Source: RGIG8775 sp045537235 (lineage in GTDB: Bacteria > Bacillota > Clostridia > Oscillospirales > CAG-272). From it: DNA of 64,000 nucleotides. Shown here piece by piece: positions 15,841 through 24,781 of the stretch. Location: contig JAZSPB010000175.1 in NCBI GenBank assembly GCA_045537235.1, positions 11,265 to 75,264 on the forward strand, given 5' to 3'. The notes under the pieces are model-generated. The model ran no database searches. It was given only the letters and a program-made list of their open reading frames with translations, and was not told where the DNA came from. The position numbers and the translations under genes were made by a program. Every line of letters begins with the position of its first letter. Position 1 is the first letter of the stretch.

Positions 15841-16863
15841 TCAACGAGTCGGGATTTTCACGTCACAGCATTTCAATATAGTCTTGAAAAGATCAAGCTC
15901 ATACTCAAGCGTGTAAGGATTTTTCTTTTCTCCTCTGACCATAGCGGCAAATGCCAAAAGCATATCCTCATATCTCTGGAAGGGCTGACTTTTTTCGTGG
16001 GATCTGACAACGGTCTTTCCCTCTCCTCTGCGAGCACTCTCCTTTTCGGTATAGAGCATAAATTTCTTCTCGCTCTTCACATCTGCCTCCAAGGGCTTGA
16101 TCTCAAGCGTCTCATCGGAGCCGCAGATAACCAGTTGGCGACGTCTTCCGCCACCGATCTCATCTCCGCTGGCACGGACGACCGACACGGCATTGGGGTA
16201 TTTAAGAACCGCAAAGCCCACATCCTCGGTGTAGATCCCGTCGATTCCGCTGGCTCTGTTGACGGGAATGACCTCCTCGGGAAGACCCTGTATCTGCAAA
16301 ACCAGATCGATCAGATGACAACCGAGATAGAACATCATACCGCCCTTAAAGCTACTGAACCATTCCCGACAAGCCGCGCCGTCAAGACGGCTCATATGTG
16401 CCTCGACACTGTATATTGTGCCAAGCTCACCTGCCTTTGCTCGCGTGATCGCCTCGGATATGTAAGGGTTGTAACGGTACATATATCCGATATGAAATGT
16501 CTTGCCATTGGCTTTTACCGTGTCTATCAATCTCTCAAATGCAGCAAGATCTTGACTTCCCGGCTTTTCCATGTGTATGTGCTTGCCGTGCTCCGCCGCC
16601 AGTTGAGCATATTTTGTCAGATGGATCTCATCGGTCTCCACTGCCACCGCCTCAATTGTCGGGTCGTTCAATATTTCATCAAGTGTAAGCTCGGGGTATC
16701 CTTCAAACCATTTCAGCTTTTGAGCGCAGGTCTCTCTTTCGTCCTCGACCAGCGCGTAACCAACAAGATCAAACACCTCGGGGTGTATCGAAAGGGTATG
16801 AAATACCTCGGGGGCATGACTGTATCGGTTCATACCGATCTGTGCTATTTTTATTTTTCTCAT
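15841..16863 (-). CDS. Gfo/Idh/MocA-family oxidoreductase
   Basis: 340 residues. N-terminal Rossmann fold (KIAQIGMNRYSHAPEVF; the usual GxGxxG is altered to GMNRYS), then AVAVETDEIHLTKYAQLAAE, the HIHMEKPGS loop that holds the conserved EKP lysine, and the C-terminal alpha/beta domain (HIGYMYRYNPYI). Family members oxidise or isomerise sugars and polyols with NAD(P). The start at 16863 has GGGAGG 6 nt upstream; an in-frame ATG two codons earlier overlaps the ribosome site. It is transcribed on its own ahead of the retron. Confidence 0.85.
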   Translation of the reverse strand: MRKIKIAQIGMNRYSHAPEVFHTLSIHPEVFDLVGYALVEDERETCAQKLKWFEGYPELTLDEILNDPTIEAVAVETDEIHLTKYAQLAAEHGKHIHMEKPGSQDLAAFERLIDTVKANGKTFHIGYMYRYNPYISEAITRAKAGELGTIYSVEAHMSRLDGAACREWFSSFKGGMMFYLGCHLIDLVLQIQGLPEEVIPVNRASGIDGIYTEDVGFAVLKYPNAVSVVRASGDEIGGGRRRQLVICGSDETLEIKPLEADVKSEKKFMLYTEKESARRGEGKTVVRSHEKSQPFQRYEDMLLAFAAMVRGEKKNPYTLEYELDLFKTILKCCDVKIPTR

Positions 16864-17030
16864 TTTCATCCTCCCAATCCGCCAAATCGAATATATTACC
16901 AAAAGTATAGCACTTTTTCGCTACAATATCAATATCTTACAAAAATTTTTGCCCTTCTCGGGTGTGAATACGAAACGTAATAGAGCATTGACCGCCGAAA
17001 CGCCTCGCGCCCCTTGGTCACTGATCTCTT

Positions 17031-17864
17031 TCATCCCAAACGGCGTTCTTTGATCATTGTGTAGTCTTCTTCGGAAACACCGTTGAAAACGGGGACGGCA
17101 TTTTGACCGTTGCAGCCGCTCATGGGACCTGTATGATCCGTACCTCCGCTTCGATAAAGATTATAGGTTTTTGCCGCCTCTTCGGCAAGCATGGATGTCT
17201 CTTCATCCATATGGGGATGGCTGATCTCTATTCCGTTAAGCCCGTATTCCACCAATTTGGGTATGTACTGTGTAAGGTTCGTGGGATGGGCGAGGATCGC
17301 AATTCCGCCCGCCTTCCTTATGACCTTTATCACCTCTTCGGCAGACGGCATTGCGGGATAGTACTGTCTTGTTTCGGGCGCCTTAAAAACGTCCTGCCGA
17401 ATATTTTCGGGAATCTTAATATGTAACGCGCGGTAAGCATTAAAAAGCGAATCGATACATATCCATGCGCCTTCCCCGTTGTATTTTACAACGTCGTCCC
17501 ATTTAACTCCTTCGATAACACCGATTTTTATGCCGTATTCTACACATTTCCGCGTGTATTCGCTATACAATTCCACACGTCTTTTGACGAATTCACGCAA
17601 CGTGGGATCGTTCGTGTCGTGGTCAAGACAAACGATGTGCGGACCTCGACCGTCAATTTTACCATAAAATTCTATCCCCGGCAATGTCTCGATCCCGCCT
17701 TCTTTGTCTGCGTGGTATTTGAGCTCGGAATAACCCGCATCGGTCTCGTGGTCGGTGAGAGCGATCGCCTTGTAGCCCAAGGATTTGCCCAAAAGCACCA
17801 ATTGCTCGGGGGTAAATTGAGCATCGGAATAGGTAGAATGAAGGTGAAGATTTGCGTATTTCAT
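17031..17864 (-). CDS. PHP-domain phosphoesterase
   Basis: 277 residues. The four PHP metal-binding motifs are all visible: HLHSTYSD near the N-terminus, ALTDHETDAG, LPGIEF and the late AHPTN plus GGTDHTG. The closest functional types are YciV/TrpH-like nucleotidases and other small phosphate ester hydrolases. The start at 17864 follows AGGAGG. A ~120 nt leader separates it from an extended -10 promoter. Confidence 0.82.
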   Translation of the reverse strand: MKYANLHLHSTYSDAQFTPEQLVLLGKSLGYKAIALTDHETDAGYSELKYHADKEGGIETLPGIEFYGKIDGRGPHIVCLDHDTNDPTLREFVKRRVELYSEYTRKCVEYGIKIGVIEGVKWDDVVKYNGEGAWICIDSLFNAYRALHIKIPENIRQDVFKAPETRQYYPAMPSAEEVIKVIRKAGGIAILAHPTNLTQYIPKLVEYGLNGIEISHPHMDEETSMLAEEAAKTYNLYRSGGTDHTGPMSGCNGQNAVPVFNGVSEEDYTMIKERRLG

Positions 17865-18246
17865 AGCTTCCTCCTAAAAATTGCAGCTTTCTTTGACGGC
17901 AAGATTCTTTCGTTTTTTCAACACCGCGGATTCATGACGAGGTTTATGGTATCGGAGCATTTCCAACTCGTCGGTAACTAACATCTTAATTATACCACAT
18001 CTGTCATCAAAAAGCACCCTGTTTCTTTCAAAAAACGTGGAATTTCAATCAAATTTGAAAAAATCATGATTGCTTGATCGGTTTTGCGTTATACATCCTT
18101 TTTTTGGGAGCTTGGAGGTTGCCCTCAAAAAACACATATTGAAAATTTATCCCCTTTTGATAACGAGACGATAGGCGGTTGCAACCGTTGTTCAAAAAAC
18201 TTCCTTCAAAAAACGAGGGGGGCGGTGTTCCCTTTTCTCCTTATAA
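17865..18246. other. Intergenic: leader and promoter of the PHP gene; no gene seen
   Basis: An extended -10 promoter for the PHP gene is at 17989-17997 (minus-strand TGGTATAAT), giving a leader of about 118 nt containing GACGAG / CTCGTC arms that could pair. The rest, 18000-18246, has homopolymer runs but no coding pattern I can support. Confidence 0.5.
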
Positions 18247-18281
18247 GCAAAAAAGAGCGATCGTGTAACCGCTCTTTTGCT
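18247..18281 (-). terminator. Terminator of the GDPD gene
   Basis: Minus-strand hairpin AAAAGAGCG ... CGCTCTTTTTT with a T-run, 10 bp after the stop codon. Confidence 0.8.
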
Positions 18282-18289
18282 TTATGTAT

Positions 18290-19126
18290 TTATATTCTGT
18301 TATATTTCCCGATCGACTTGAGATAATCGATAAGCGCAGCAGTCCAGTCAGTCTGAATGATATCGAACCCACGATCCACCAACCATCCCCAGCTACCATC
18401 GGGATTGCCGCACATTGCCATATCGTCGGAATGCCCTGCTGCGATCTGCTGCTTGCAATCATAAATAATGGAGTTCACCCAAGCCAGCTTGTTATCGCGG
18501 TGGAGGTGTTCCATAAACGCGGGGGAAACTTGAGGTTCATTATCCTCAAAGAAAAGAATTTCACATCCAATGTACCGAATGCCGCTCTCCATCATTTTTT
18601 CGTGAATACCGTCATCGGCGCGAATCACGGGCATATACGCCATTTCGGGTGCCAGCTCGGATAAAACGGCTACCACCTTGTCCGAAGGTGTGGATTTGAC
18701 CAACATCTGTTCAGACATACCGTGGCGGCGAATGGCTTTTGTGATCTCGGCGGGGTGTCCCCAGAATTTGTCTACATTGATATAGCAACGCCCCTTGAAG
18801 GTTTCCAAAACGTCATCGAACATCTCCACACCAAACTGCGTGGGGGCGCGATCATAATTGACATAGCGAAGCTCACGCACCTGCTCCAAGGTCATTTCGG
18901 GGATGCGTGTTTCGCATTTAAGATGCACCCGTTCCATTCCGGGATGAAAAATAACCAAGTGACCGTCAGACGTCATTTCCAGATCGATCTCAATCATATC
19001 CGCGCCTTGGCGAAGTGCGATCTCGTAAGCAGCAATGGTATTGCAAGGAATATTTCCTCCTGCGGCGCCCCTGTGAGCAACCACAAGGATTTTCTCGCGT
19101 GCCGATTCTAAAAGGTCAAATTTCAT
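18290..19126 (-). CDS. Glycerophosphodiester phosphodiesterase family protein
   Basis: 278 residues, normal GDPD size. The active-site motifs are intact, unlike the GDPD-like gene at 9351: VVAHRGAAGG (HRG), then IPCNTIAAYEIALRQGADMI, IEIDLEMTSDGHLVIFH (ExD and the catalytic His), and TQTDWTA-type C-terminal closing (IIQTDWTAALIDYLKS). It hydrolyses glycerophosphodiesters to glycerol-3-phosphate and an alcohol. Cytoplasmic (no signal peptide). Start follows AAAGGAGA. A gene relic lies just upstream, so it may once have been the second gene of an operon. Confidence 0.88.
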   Translation of the reverse strand: MKFDLLESAREKILVVAHRGAAGGNIPCNTIAAYEIALRQGADMIEIDLEMTSDGHLVIFHPGMERVHLKCETRIPEMTLEQVRELRYVNYDRAPTQFGVEMFDDVLETFKGRCYINVDKFWGHPAEITKAIRRHGMSEQMLVKSTPSDKVVAVLSELAPEMAYMPVIRADDGIHEKMMESGIRYIGCEILFFEDNEPQVSPAFMEHLHRDNKLAWVNSIIYDCKQQIAAGHSDDMAMCGNPDGSWGWLVDRGFDIIQTDWTAALIDYLKSIGKYNRI

Positions 19127-19152
19127 ATTGAATCTCCTTTTCCCCAGTCCTT

Positions 19153-19300
19153 TTATGGTGCGATCTCAAGCGTTTCGTCGGATTTGACCGAGTAGCTCTT
19201 ACCCGCGCAGAAGAACAGCTCAAAGCAGGTGGGATGGAACACAGGGGCACCTGTACAAGAGAACTTCAACCGCTTGTATGACTTCGGGCAACCGCTTTTG
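19153..19300 (-). pseudogene. C-terminal relic of an unidentified gene
   Basis: The minus-strand frame ends ...GAPVFHPTCFELFFCAGKSY then SVKSDETLEIAP and a stop 26 bp before the GDPD gene. It reads like the beta-strand tail of a larger protein; upstream of about 19300 the frame becomes compositionally unlike protein. I cannot name the family. Confidence 0.35.
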
Positions 19301-19560
19301 AGAGACATCTCGGATATCTCATGTAAAACATGGATATTTTTCTCCCTTTTTCGCGGAAACGCTTTCAACTTATAGATAAGTATAACACATAAAAACAATG
19401 GTGTCAAGCACGGTTTCGGTCACAAAATATGTAAAGTTGGGTAACATAAAATTCTTGAAACCGTCCGTTTCGTTTTAGATGGTTTCGGTTTACAAATTCG
19501 AAAAGCGGAAAGCTTCGGCAAGTCTCTGCCGTCGAGGATATTGGGGGAAACCGAGGCATA

Positions 19561-19592
19561 AAAAAAGAGCGGTCGTGGGATCGCTCTTTGGG
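19561..19592 (-). terminator. Terminator of the beta-propeller gene
   Basis: Minus-strand AAAGAGCG ... CGCTCTTTTTTT with a T-run, 22 bp after the stop. Confidence 0.8.
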
Positions 19593-19613
19593 CTTTCAGC
19601 CTATACGGTATTT

Positions 19614-20783
19614 TTACAAATACTTATGCAAATCGAATCTTGCAAGTCTGATATGCTGTCTTGCCACTGTATAGGACATGGCAAGCTCGCCTTCTGCAAA
19701 AAATTGCACAAAGGGATAAAAACAGCTTGTGGGCATTTGGGCTTGTAAAACCACTTGGCTGTTTGCAATATCCTCGGTATCTATTTTCACAATGCCGATG
19801 TGTTCTCTGTCAACAGGCGCGTGGAAAAGAAACAGATTGCCGCGGTAAAAAACAAAATCGCCCCTTGATTGACAGTCCTCAATTTCCACAGGTGTCTCCC
19901 ATGTCTTGCTTTCAAGATCATACACCGTTAAAAATCCGCATGGGTTGGTATCCTGCTGACGTACGAAATAGTAGACCTTGTTGTCAAGAACATAAGTTGC
20001 GTTTTCCCATCTTGAATCGTTTATAAAATCAGGCTGTGACACGTATTCCCACGTTACAAGATCACTGCTTTTTATAATACAGGTGAAGTCTCCGCTGTAA
20101 AGTCCCGAATAGCAATAGCGCTTGCCATCCTCGATACGGTAGGATTGCTTTTGCATAATACCGATATCCGAATACATCCTTTTGCACGGGATCTCGTTTT
20201 CTGCCAAGGCACTTCTGATACCGCTTGCCGAAAGGTCGTTTACCGTGTCTTTCACTTTAAATCTGTTTACCCCGATCTCACCCATTGTTTTGGTTGAAAT
20301 CTTGAAGGGACAGTAAAAGCGGTAATAGTTTTTTTCTTCGGTGCGAGCCGTCCACATAATGAAAAGTGTATCCTCGTCCTTTTGCATAAATATGCTGTCA
20401 TAAACCATATCGATCCTTTTGTCTCCGACCTTGTCACCCGTGGTTTGAAGATCGATGAAAACCTTGTTATCGAGGTCATTTACGCTTGCGTATACAAAGC
20501 GAGCCGTCTGATTTTGGGGATCCTCGGAGGGCTCCTTTGTGTTAGCATAGTAGGTCATATAGATCATACCGTCAATCACTTTAAAGGTTGAAACGTGTGC
20601 CATTTTGTCACCCGACTTCTCAAAGTCCGAAACAAACCGTGCGGCAATCTCCTTGGAAAAATCCGCGCCTTTTTTGAGTACCTCGTCCGATACCTTCGCG
20701 GTTATTCTGCGTTTTACATTTTCAATGGGTGCACCTTTGCTTATTGCAAGCTCCTTTTGGGTAATGCAATCATTTTGAAACAT
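19614..20783 (-). CDS. Predicted beta-propeller protein, sialidase/glycosidase-like, unassigned
   Basis: 389 residues, no signal peptide. Repeating short strands with aromatic and acidic turns (VIDGMIYMTYYANTKEPSED, IFMQKDEDTLFIMWTARTEE, GLYSGDFTCIIKSSDLVTWE, NATYVLDNKVYYFVRQQDTN, GDFVFYRGNLFLFHAPVDRE) suggest a five-bladed propeller like those of sialidases or GH43/GH130-type enzymes, but no catalytic signature is certain. The start overlaps the end of the YgjV-like gene by 14 bp, indicating translational coupling. Confidence 0.65.
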   Translation of the reverse strand: MFQNDCITQKELAISKGAPIENVKRRITAKVSDEVLKKGADFSKEIAARFVSDFEKSGDKMAHVSTFKVIDGMIYMTYYANTKEPSEDPQNQTARFVYASVNDLDNKVFIDLQTTGDKVGDKRIDMVYDSIFMQKDEDTLFIMWTARTEEKNYYRFYCPFKISTKTMGEIGVNRFKVKDTVNDLSASGIRSALAENEIPCKRMYSDIGIMQKQSYRIEDGKRYCYSGLYSGDFTCIIKSSDLVTWEYVSQPDFINDSRWENATYVLDNKVYYFVRQQDTNPCGFLTVYDLESKTWETPVEIEDCQSRGDFVFYRGNLFLFHAPVDREHIGIVKIDTEDIANSQVVLQAQMPTSCFYPFVQFFAEGELAMSYTVARQHIRLARFDLHKYL

Positions 20784-21279
20784 TTTCTTTTCCCCCGTGT
20801 TTGATAAAAAATATTATGATTGACAATATGGCAATCGATTCGTTGATGATTCCCATATATGAGTGAACAAAAACATCATAAATCAAAAAAGCGGCTGAAA
20901 CGGGAATGGAAATCCATTTCGTTAATCTCGGGTTGTCTATCCACAGCGAGAATGTCACAAAGGCCGAGGCGAGTATGGGCAAAATATCAAACCAGTCTTC
21001 AAACGACACGATCCCAAGCGATATGTTGACCAGAATAAAAGCAATCGGTATCATGGCTTTGCCGGAAAACTTATATTTTTTTCGGTTTATAAAAACGATC
21101 TCCCTGAAAATTCCGATAATGTTTGGTATCATCCCCGCAAATGCACCAAGGCATATATAGTGCGCTGCCCAAAACAGATCCGCGCAAAGCTTTCCCACCA
21201 GAATTCCTTTTCTGTTTTTCTGTTGGTGGGAAGCAAACAAGGAAACCATGGCACCCATTCCCAAAATCCATTCCGTCAT
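20770..21279 (-). CDS. YgjV-family inner-membrane protein
   Basis: 169 residues with about six hydrophobic segments. The opening WILGMGAMVSLFASHQQKNR KGILVGK and the AADLFWAAHYICLG-type second segment match the YgjV family, whose function is unknown. It is the first gene of a two-gene unit with the propeller protein and is divergent from an AraC regulator. Confidence 0.75.
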   Translation of the reverse strand: MTEWILGMGAMVSLFASHQQKNRKGILVGKLCADLFWAAHYICLGAFAGMIPNIIGIFREIVFINRKKYKFSGKAMIPIAFILVNISLGIVSFEDWFDILPILASAFVTFSLWIDNPRLTKWISIPVSAAFLIYDVFVHSYMGIINESIAILSIIIFFIKHGGKENVSK

Positions 21280-21291
21280 ATCGTAAATCCC

Positions 21292-21320
21292 TTGACATTT
21301 AAGAATTATTGCAATATAAT
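21292..21320 (+). promoter_or_regulatory. Promoter of the AraC gene at 21391
   Basis: TTGACA (21292-21297), 17 bp, TATAAT (21315-21320). Confidence 0.85.
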
Positions 21321-21390
21321 TATATTATAAAATCGCCCTTTAGTCAATGATGTATTTTGGGAGTTTTTAACACTATATTGGGAGATTGCT

Positions 21391-22203
21391 ATGAAAACGC
21401 ACTATGAGGAATATAATCATACACTTGGGCAGATACCCTTTGTATTCAACGATGATTTAAAGCGCACTTCAAGCCTGCGCAGCGAAAATCAGAATTGGCA
21501 CGAAAATATAGAAATTCAGTATTGTAAAGAGGGTGAAGGTTTTGTTTTGATCGACGGAAAATGTTACGGTTTCAAGGCAGGCGACATTGCCGTTATCGAT
21601 TCCAATTCCATTCATTATACCTTCAGTAATACATCTATGGTTTATTCTTGCGCTATTGTGGGAACCGACTTTTGCAAGCAAATGGGAATTGATTATAATG
21701 AACTCGCCTTTACTCCCATATTCAAGGATCAAGAGATCTGTGATATTTTTGAAGATATCTGCGTGGAGTATAAAAAAGATTCGCTCCTTCGCACCGCCAC
21801 TCTTACCTGTTTGTTGCTTAAAATGCTGATCAAAACGGTTCGCTGCCATTCTTTGCCGAGAGCGGGAAAAAAGGCGGAGAAAAAAGAGTTGAGTATCGTA
21901 AAAAATGTTCTTTTATATATTCGCGAGAGCTACAGCAAAAAAATCACGCTTGACCGAATTGCCGCCCATGTGCTGGTTGACAAATATACACTGTGCAAAA
22001 TTTTCAAAAAGATAACGGGTCAAACGGTTTTTGATAATATAAACGGCTATCGCTGTATGAAAGCTGCCGAATATATTGCCGACGGAAAAACCATTTCGGA
22101 GTCGGCCCGTCTTTGCGGATTTGAGAACAACTCGTTTTTCACCAAAACATTTAAAAAACACATTGGTGTACTGCCCTCCAAATATCGGACAGCTTTACAG
22201 TGA
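21391..22203 (+). CDS. AraC-family transcriptional regulator
   Basis: 270 residues. N-terminal cupin (HENIEIQYCKEGEGFVLIDG, GDIAVIDSNSIHYTF) that would bind a small ligand, then two helix-turn-helix motifs (ITLDRIAAHVLVDKYTLCKI; ISESARLCGFENNSFFTKTF) ending GVLPSKYRTALQ. Start at 21391 after GGGAG. Divergent from the ygjV-propeller pair, its likely target. Confidence 0.9.
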   Translation: MKTHYEEYNHTLGQIPFVFNDDLKRTSSLRSENQNWHENIEIQYCKEGEGFVLIDGKCYGFKAGDIAVIDSNSIHYTFSNTSMVYSCAIVGTDFCKQMGIDYNELAFTPIFKDQEICDIFEDICVEYKKDSLLRTATLTCLLLKMLIKTVRCHSLPRAGKKAEKKELSIVKNVLLYIRESYSKKITLDRIAAHVLVDKYTLCKIFKKITGQTVFDNINGYRCMKAAEYIADGKTISESARLCGFENNSFFTKTFKKHIGVLPSKYRTALQ

Positions 22204-22233
22204 AAATATGTAAAAAAGTGAAAATCTTTTTGG

Positions 22234-22266
22234 GCGCAAAAAAAGGAGCGTTTTTCTCCGCTCCTT
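22234..22266 (-). terminator. Terminator of the sorE-like/aldolase operon
   Basis: Minus-strand AAGGAGCG ... CGCTCCTT followed by TTTTTTT. The T-run is only on the minus-strand side, so it serves the leftward operon more than the AraC gene. Confidence 0.6.
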
Positions 22267-22293
22267 GGGCAATCAAAAAATTAAGGAATTCCT

Positions 22294-22536
22294 ATGTTTT
22301 ACAACAAATGCGAAAATGAGCTCTGTAATAAGGCAATCGCTTGCCCTAACTGCGGATACGCCCCACCGACTCACGCCCACCTCGAACCGAAACCGAATCT
22401 TGATTTAACAAATTACGGCACACAAGTTGGTACGGCAATTCCTTATTCCATCCTTGCATGGATCCGTTCGGGCTTTATCGGTATTACCGCCGACAGTCAT
22501 GGTACTTTTGTCATTTCATGCATTAAGCTTTATTGA
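22294..22536 (+). pseudogene. Degenerate zinc-ribbon protein fragment
   Basis: An 80-residue frame starting FYNKCENELCNKAIACPNCG. This matches the double-cysteine zinc ribbon that opens many small Bacillota membrane proteins, but one cysteine is Tyr and the usual Gly is Glu, and the remaining 55 residues do not continue a known fold. It overlaps the 3' end of the sorE-like gene by 7 bp. Most likely a decayed fragment. Confidence 0.45.
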
Positions 22537-23771
22537 AAGTTTTCAAGCAGATATTTTTCTGCCGCAATGCTCCATAAGCCGTTGTTGGCCTTGACAAAGC
22601 CGTCGAGTTTTGAGAATCGCTCGTCCTTTTCTCCAAGCTTTGAAAAATCGGCAAGAGCAACAAGCGGCATATTTATATGCGTATAGATCAATTTTTTTCC
22701 ACCGGGAATATTGGGAAGATTTTTGGTGGTTTCAATCGCAGCATTGATTCCGCCGATATGGGTTATCATCGTCGAGGGATCGATCCGTTTTTCACCGATA
22801 AGATCAACAATATCCTTCATATCTTCGGGTGTACTTCCGCTTGTACCGGCAAAGTGATGCTGTTCATAATGCACGTTATAAAAATTGACACAAGCGGAAA
22901 ATGCCTTGTCCATGGGCCCCGCAAAAAAATTGAGGCAACCGTCAAATGCAAGGAGCGAATCGGCAAGGGTGACAAGCGCAGGAACCGGAGCATAAACAAA
23001 AACGTCGTCAAAGCCTTTTCCATCGGTAAGTGCGCGAAGCTCCTCGCTATCGGAGCTGTTTATAAACACGAGACGTATGCCGTTTTCTGCCTCTCGCTCG
23101 GGAGAGAAGATATGCTTTGCCCGTTCAAGCCGCTCATTATCGAGATCCGTAACAACAACAACGCTTGGCTTTACCGCGCCGTGGAGCGCACAATCGATGG
23201 CAACCAGCCCCATGGGACCGCAGCCCGCAAGGATTGCCACACTGCCGCCCGCCTTTATATTCATTACGGGAGCTCCGTTTTTATCAAGGTGATAATTCGC
23301 CTTATAGCCTCGAAGCACGCAGGATGCAGGCTCAATGAGGGAGCCGTTGAAGAAGGCGTCACTGTTAAGCTTTATAAGAAAGCCATGTTCGATTGCGTGT
23401 TGGGGGACGATCGAATAGGTAGAAAGTCCGCCTATATGCGGGAAGGTATAGCCTATCGTTTCATATCCTCCGAGATAACTCAATACGGGTGGCATGATCA
23501 CTTTTTCACCAATGGAGTAATCGTTTTTCCAGCTTTCGCCAACCTCTATGATCTCTGCGCAGAATTCGTGACCGACAATAACGGGATGCTCCGCAACATC
23601 ATTCGGAACACGCAAATGCGCTGCTCCCTGCTTGATCGTCTTATAAGTAGACATACATACGCTGTCACAAACAATTTTTATCAAGATCTCACCCGAGGAT
23701 ATCGTGGGAAGCTCAAACTCCTCAAGCCTTACATCGTTTGATCCGTAAAGTCTCACTGCCTTTGTTTTCAT
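22530..23771 (-). CDS. sorE: L-sorbose-1-phosphate reductase-like zinc dehydrogenase
   Basis: 413 residues, medium-chain dehydrogenase. The start at 23771 follows GAGAGG; a longer frame to 23822 overlaps the aldolase gene. Motifs: CDSVCMSTYK (catalytic zinc Cys), GHEFCAEIIEVGE, the nucleotide site ILAGCGPMGLVAIDCALHG, and DGCLNFFAGP with NFYNVHYEQHHFAGTSGSTP. The order and spacing match SorE, which reduces L-sorbose-1-phosphate to glucitol-6-phosphate. It lies 10 bp after the class II aldolase. The true substrate may be another ketose or polyol phosphate. Confidence 0.72.
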   Translation of the reverse strand: MKTKAVRLYGSNDVRLEEFELPTISSGEILIKIVCDSVCMSTYKTIKQGAAHLRVPNDVAEHPVIVGHEFCAEIIEVGESWKNDYSIGEKVIMPPVLSYLGGYETIGYTFPHIGGLSTYSIVPQHAIEHGFLIKLNSDAFFNGSLIEPASCVLRGYKANYHLDKNGAPVMNIKAGGSVAILAGCGPMGLVAIDCALHGAVKPSVVVVTDLDNERLERAKHIFSPEREAENGIRLVFINSSDSEELRALTDGKGFDDVFVYAPVPALVTLADSLLAFDGCLNFFAGPMDKAFSACVNFYNVHYEQHHFAGTSGSTPEDMKDIVDLIGEKRIDPSTMITHIGGINAAIETTKNLPNIPGGKKLIYTHINMPLVALADFSKLGEKDERFSKLDGFVKANNGLWSIAAEKYLLENFQ

Positions 23772-23781
23772 AGCACACCTC

Positions 23782-24651
23782 TCAAGCACGTCCGCAGCTA
23801 CCGAAGGTGCGTATCTTTTCACGGATGACTTCCTTCATTTTGAGTCGGGCATCCTCAAATACGAACGCGGGCCACGTGGAAGGGTTGGTAATGGAATTGA
23901 GCTTGTCTCGGAGCGCCGTGTTCATAGCGCCTACCACATCGGAGTAAATATTGATTTTGGTAACGCCGTGCTCGATTGCCATCTTCATTTGATCGTCGGG
24001 TGTTCCGCTTCCGCCGTGAAGCACAAGAGGGCGGTCACAGACGGCAACGATCTCATCAAGACGGTCAATGCGCAGGGTGGGAGTGCTCCTGTAAACACCG
24101 TGGCTTGTACCGATCGCTACCGCGAGAGCATCAACGTCGGTAATTTTAACAAAGCGGACAACCTCCTCGGGAAGGGTCAGTGTATCCTCGGCATTCTCGT
24201 TAAAAACAGTAGCCTTTTCATTTCCCACCATGGCATTTCCAACGTGTCCCAGCTCGGCCTCTACGGTAACTCCATGCGCGTGAGCATATTTCACGACCTC
24301 GGCTGTTTTTCTTGCATTTTCCTCAAAGGGAAGCTCGGAACCGTCGAACATAACCGAGCTGAAGCCGGCATCGATTGCCGCCTTTATAGATTCAAGATCG
24401 GTTGCGTGATCAAGATGGAAACAAACAGGAACCGTATAGTGCTCAGATGCCGCCCGAACCATGGATGTGATAAGGGGGAGTCCCTTTCCACCCAAATCCA
24501 CTCCGAGTCCCATGAGAAGTGCCGGAGCCTTTTCCTCCTCGCACACATCAAGCACGGCGCGCATCATTTCATAATTGCTTACGTCAAACGCAGGGAGCGC
24601 ATAGTGACCCTTTTTTGCGTTTGCAAGCATTTCTTTCATGGTAACAAGCAT
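23782..24651 (-). CDS. Class II fructose/tagatose-bisphosphate aldolase
   Basis: 289 residues, typical size. The start at 24651 is set by AAAAGGAG 9 nt upstream. Zinc ligands and active site: HLDHATDLESIKAAIDAGF (HxDH), SVMFDGSELPFEEN, EAELGHVGN, GTSHGVY and VLHGGSG. The form resembles GatY/KbaY/FbaA-type aldolases, which split ketose-1,6-bisphosphates. It is the first gene of the leftward unit with the sorE-like gene. An operator palindrome overlaps its promoter, so the divergent DeoR protein is the likely repressor. Confidence 0.88.
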   Translation of the reverse strand: MLVTMKEMLANAKKGHYALPAFDVSNYEMMRAVLDVCEEEKAPALLMGLGVDLGGKGLPLITSMVRAASEHYTVPVCFHLDHATDLESIKAAIDAGFSSVMFDGSELPFEENARKTAEVVKYAHAHGVTVEAELGHVGNAMVGNEKATVFNENAEDTLTLPEEVVRFVKITDVDALAVAIGTSHGVYRSTPTLRIDRLDEIVAVCDRPLVLHGGSGTPDDQMKMAIEHGVTKINIYSDVVGAMNTALRDKLNSITNPSTWPAFVFEDARLKMKEVIREKIRTFGSCGRA

Positions 24652-24700
24652 AAAAATTCTCCTTTTCATTGTGTTGACAGACTTCATTTTAGATGATATA

Positions 24701-24747
24701 ATTATACCATTCAAACATTTCGAAAGCAATATTTGTTCGAAATGTTT
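24701..24747. promoter_or_regulatory. Aldolase promoter overlapped by a 12 bp inverted-repeat operator
   Basis: Minus-strand TTGCTT (24724-24729), 17 bp, TATAAT (24701-24706). The inverted repeat AAACATTTCGAA (24713-24724) / TTCGAAATGTTT (24736-24747) straddles the -35 box, a classic repressor site for the divergent DeoR-family gene. Confidence 0.78.
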
Positions 24748-24781
24748 AAAATTGAACATTTTTTCAAACATCGGAGGAGAT

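Noticed and set aside
15471..15881. Plus-strand 136-residue frame across the retron RNA
   Set aside because: It runs through the msr-msd RNA and the retron promoter; hairpins and promoter on the other strand explain the sequence.
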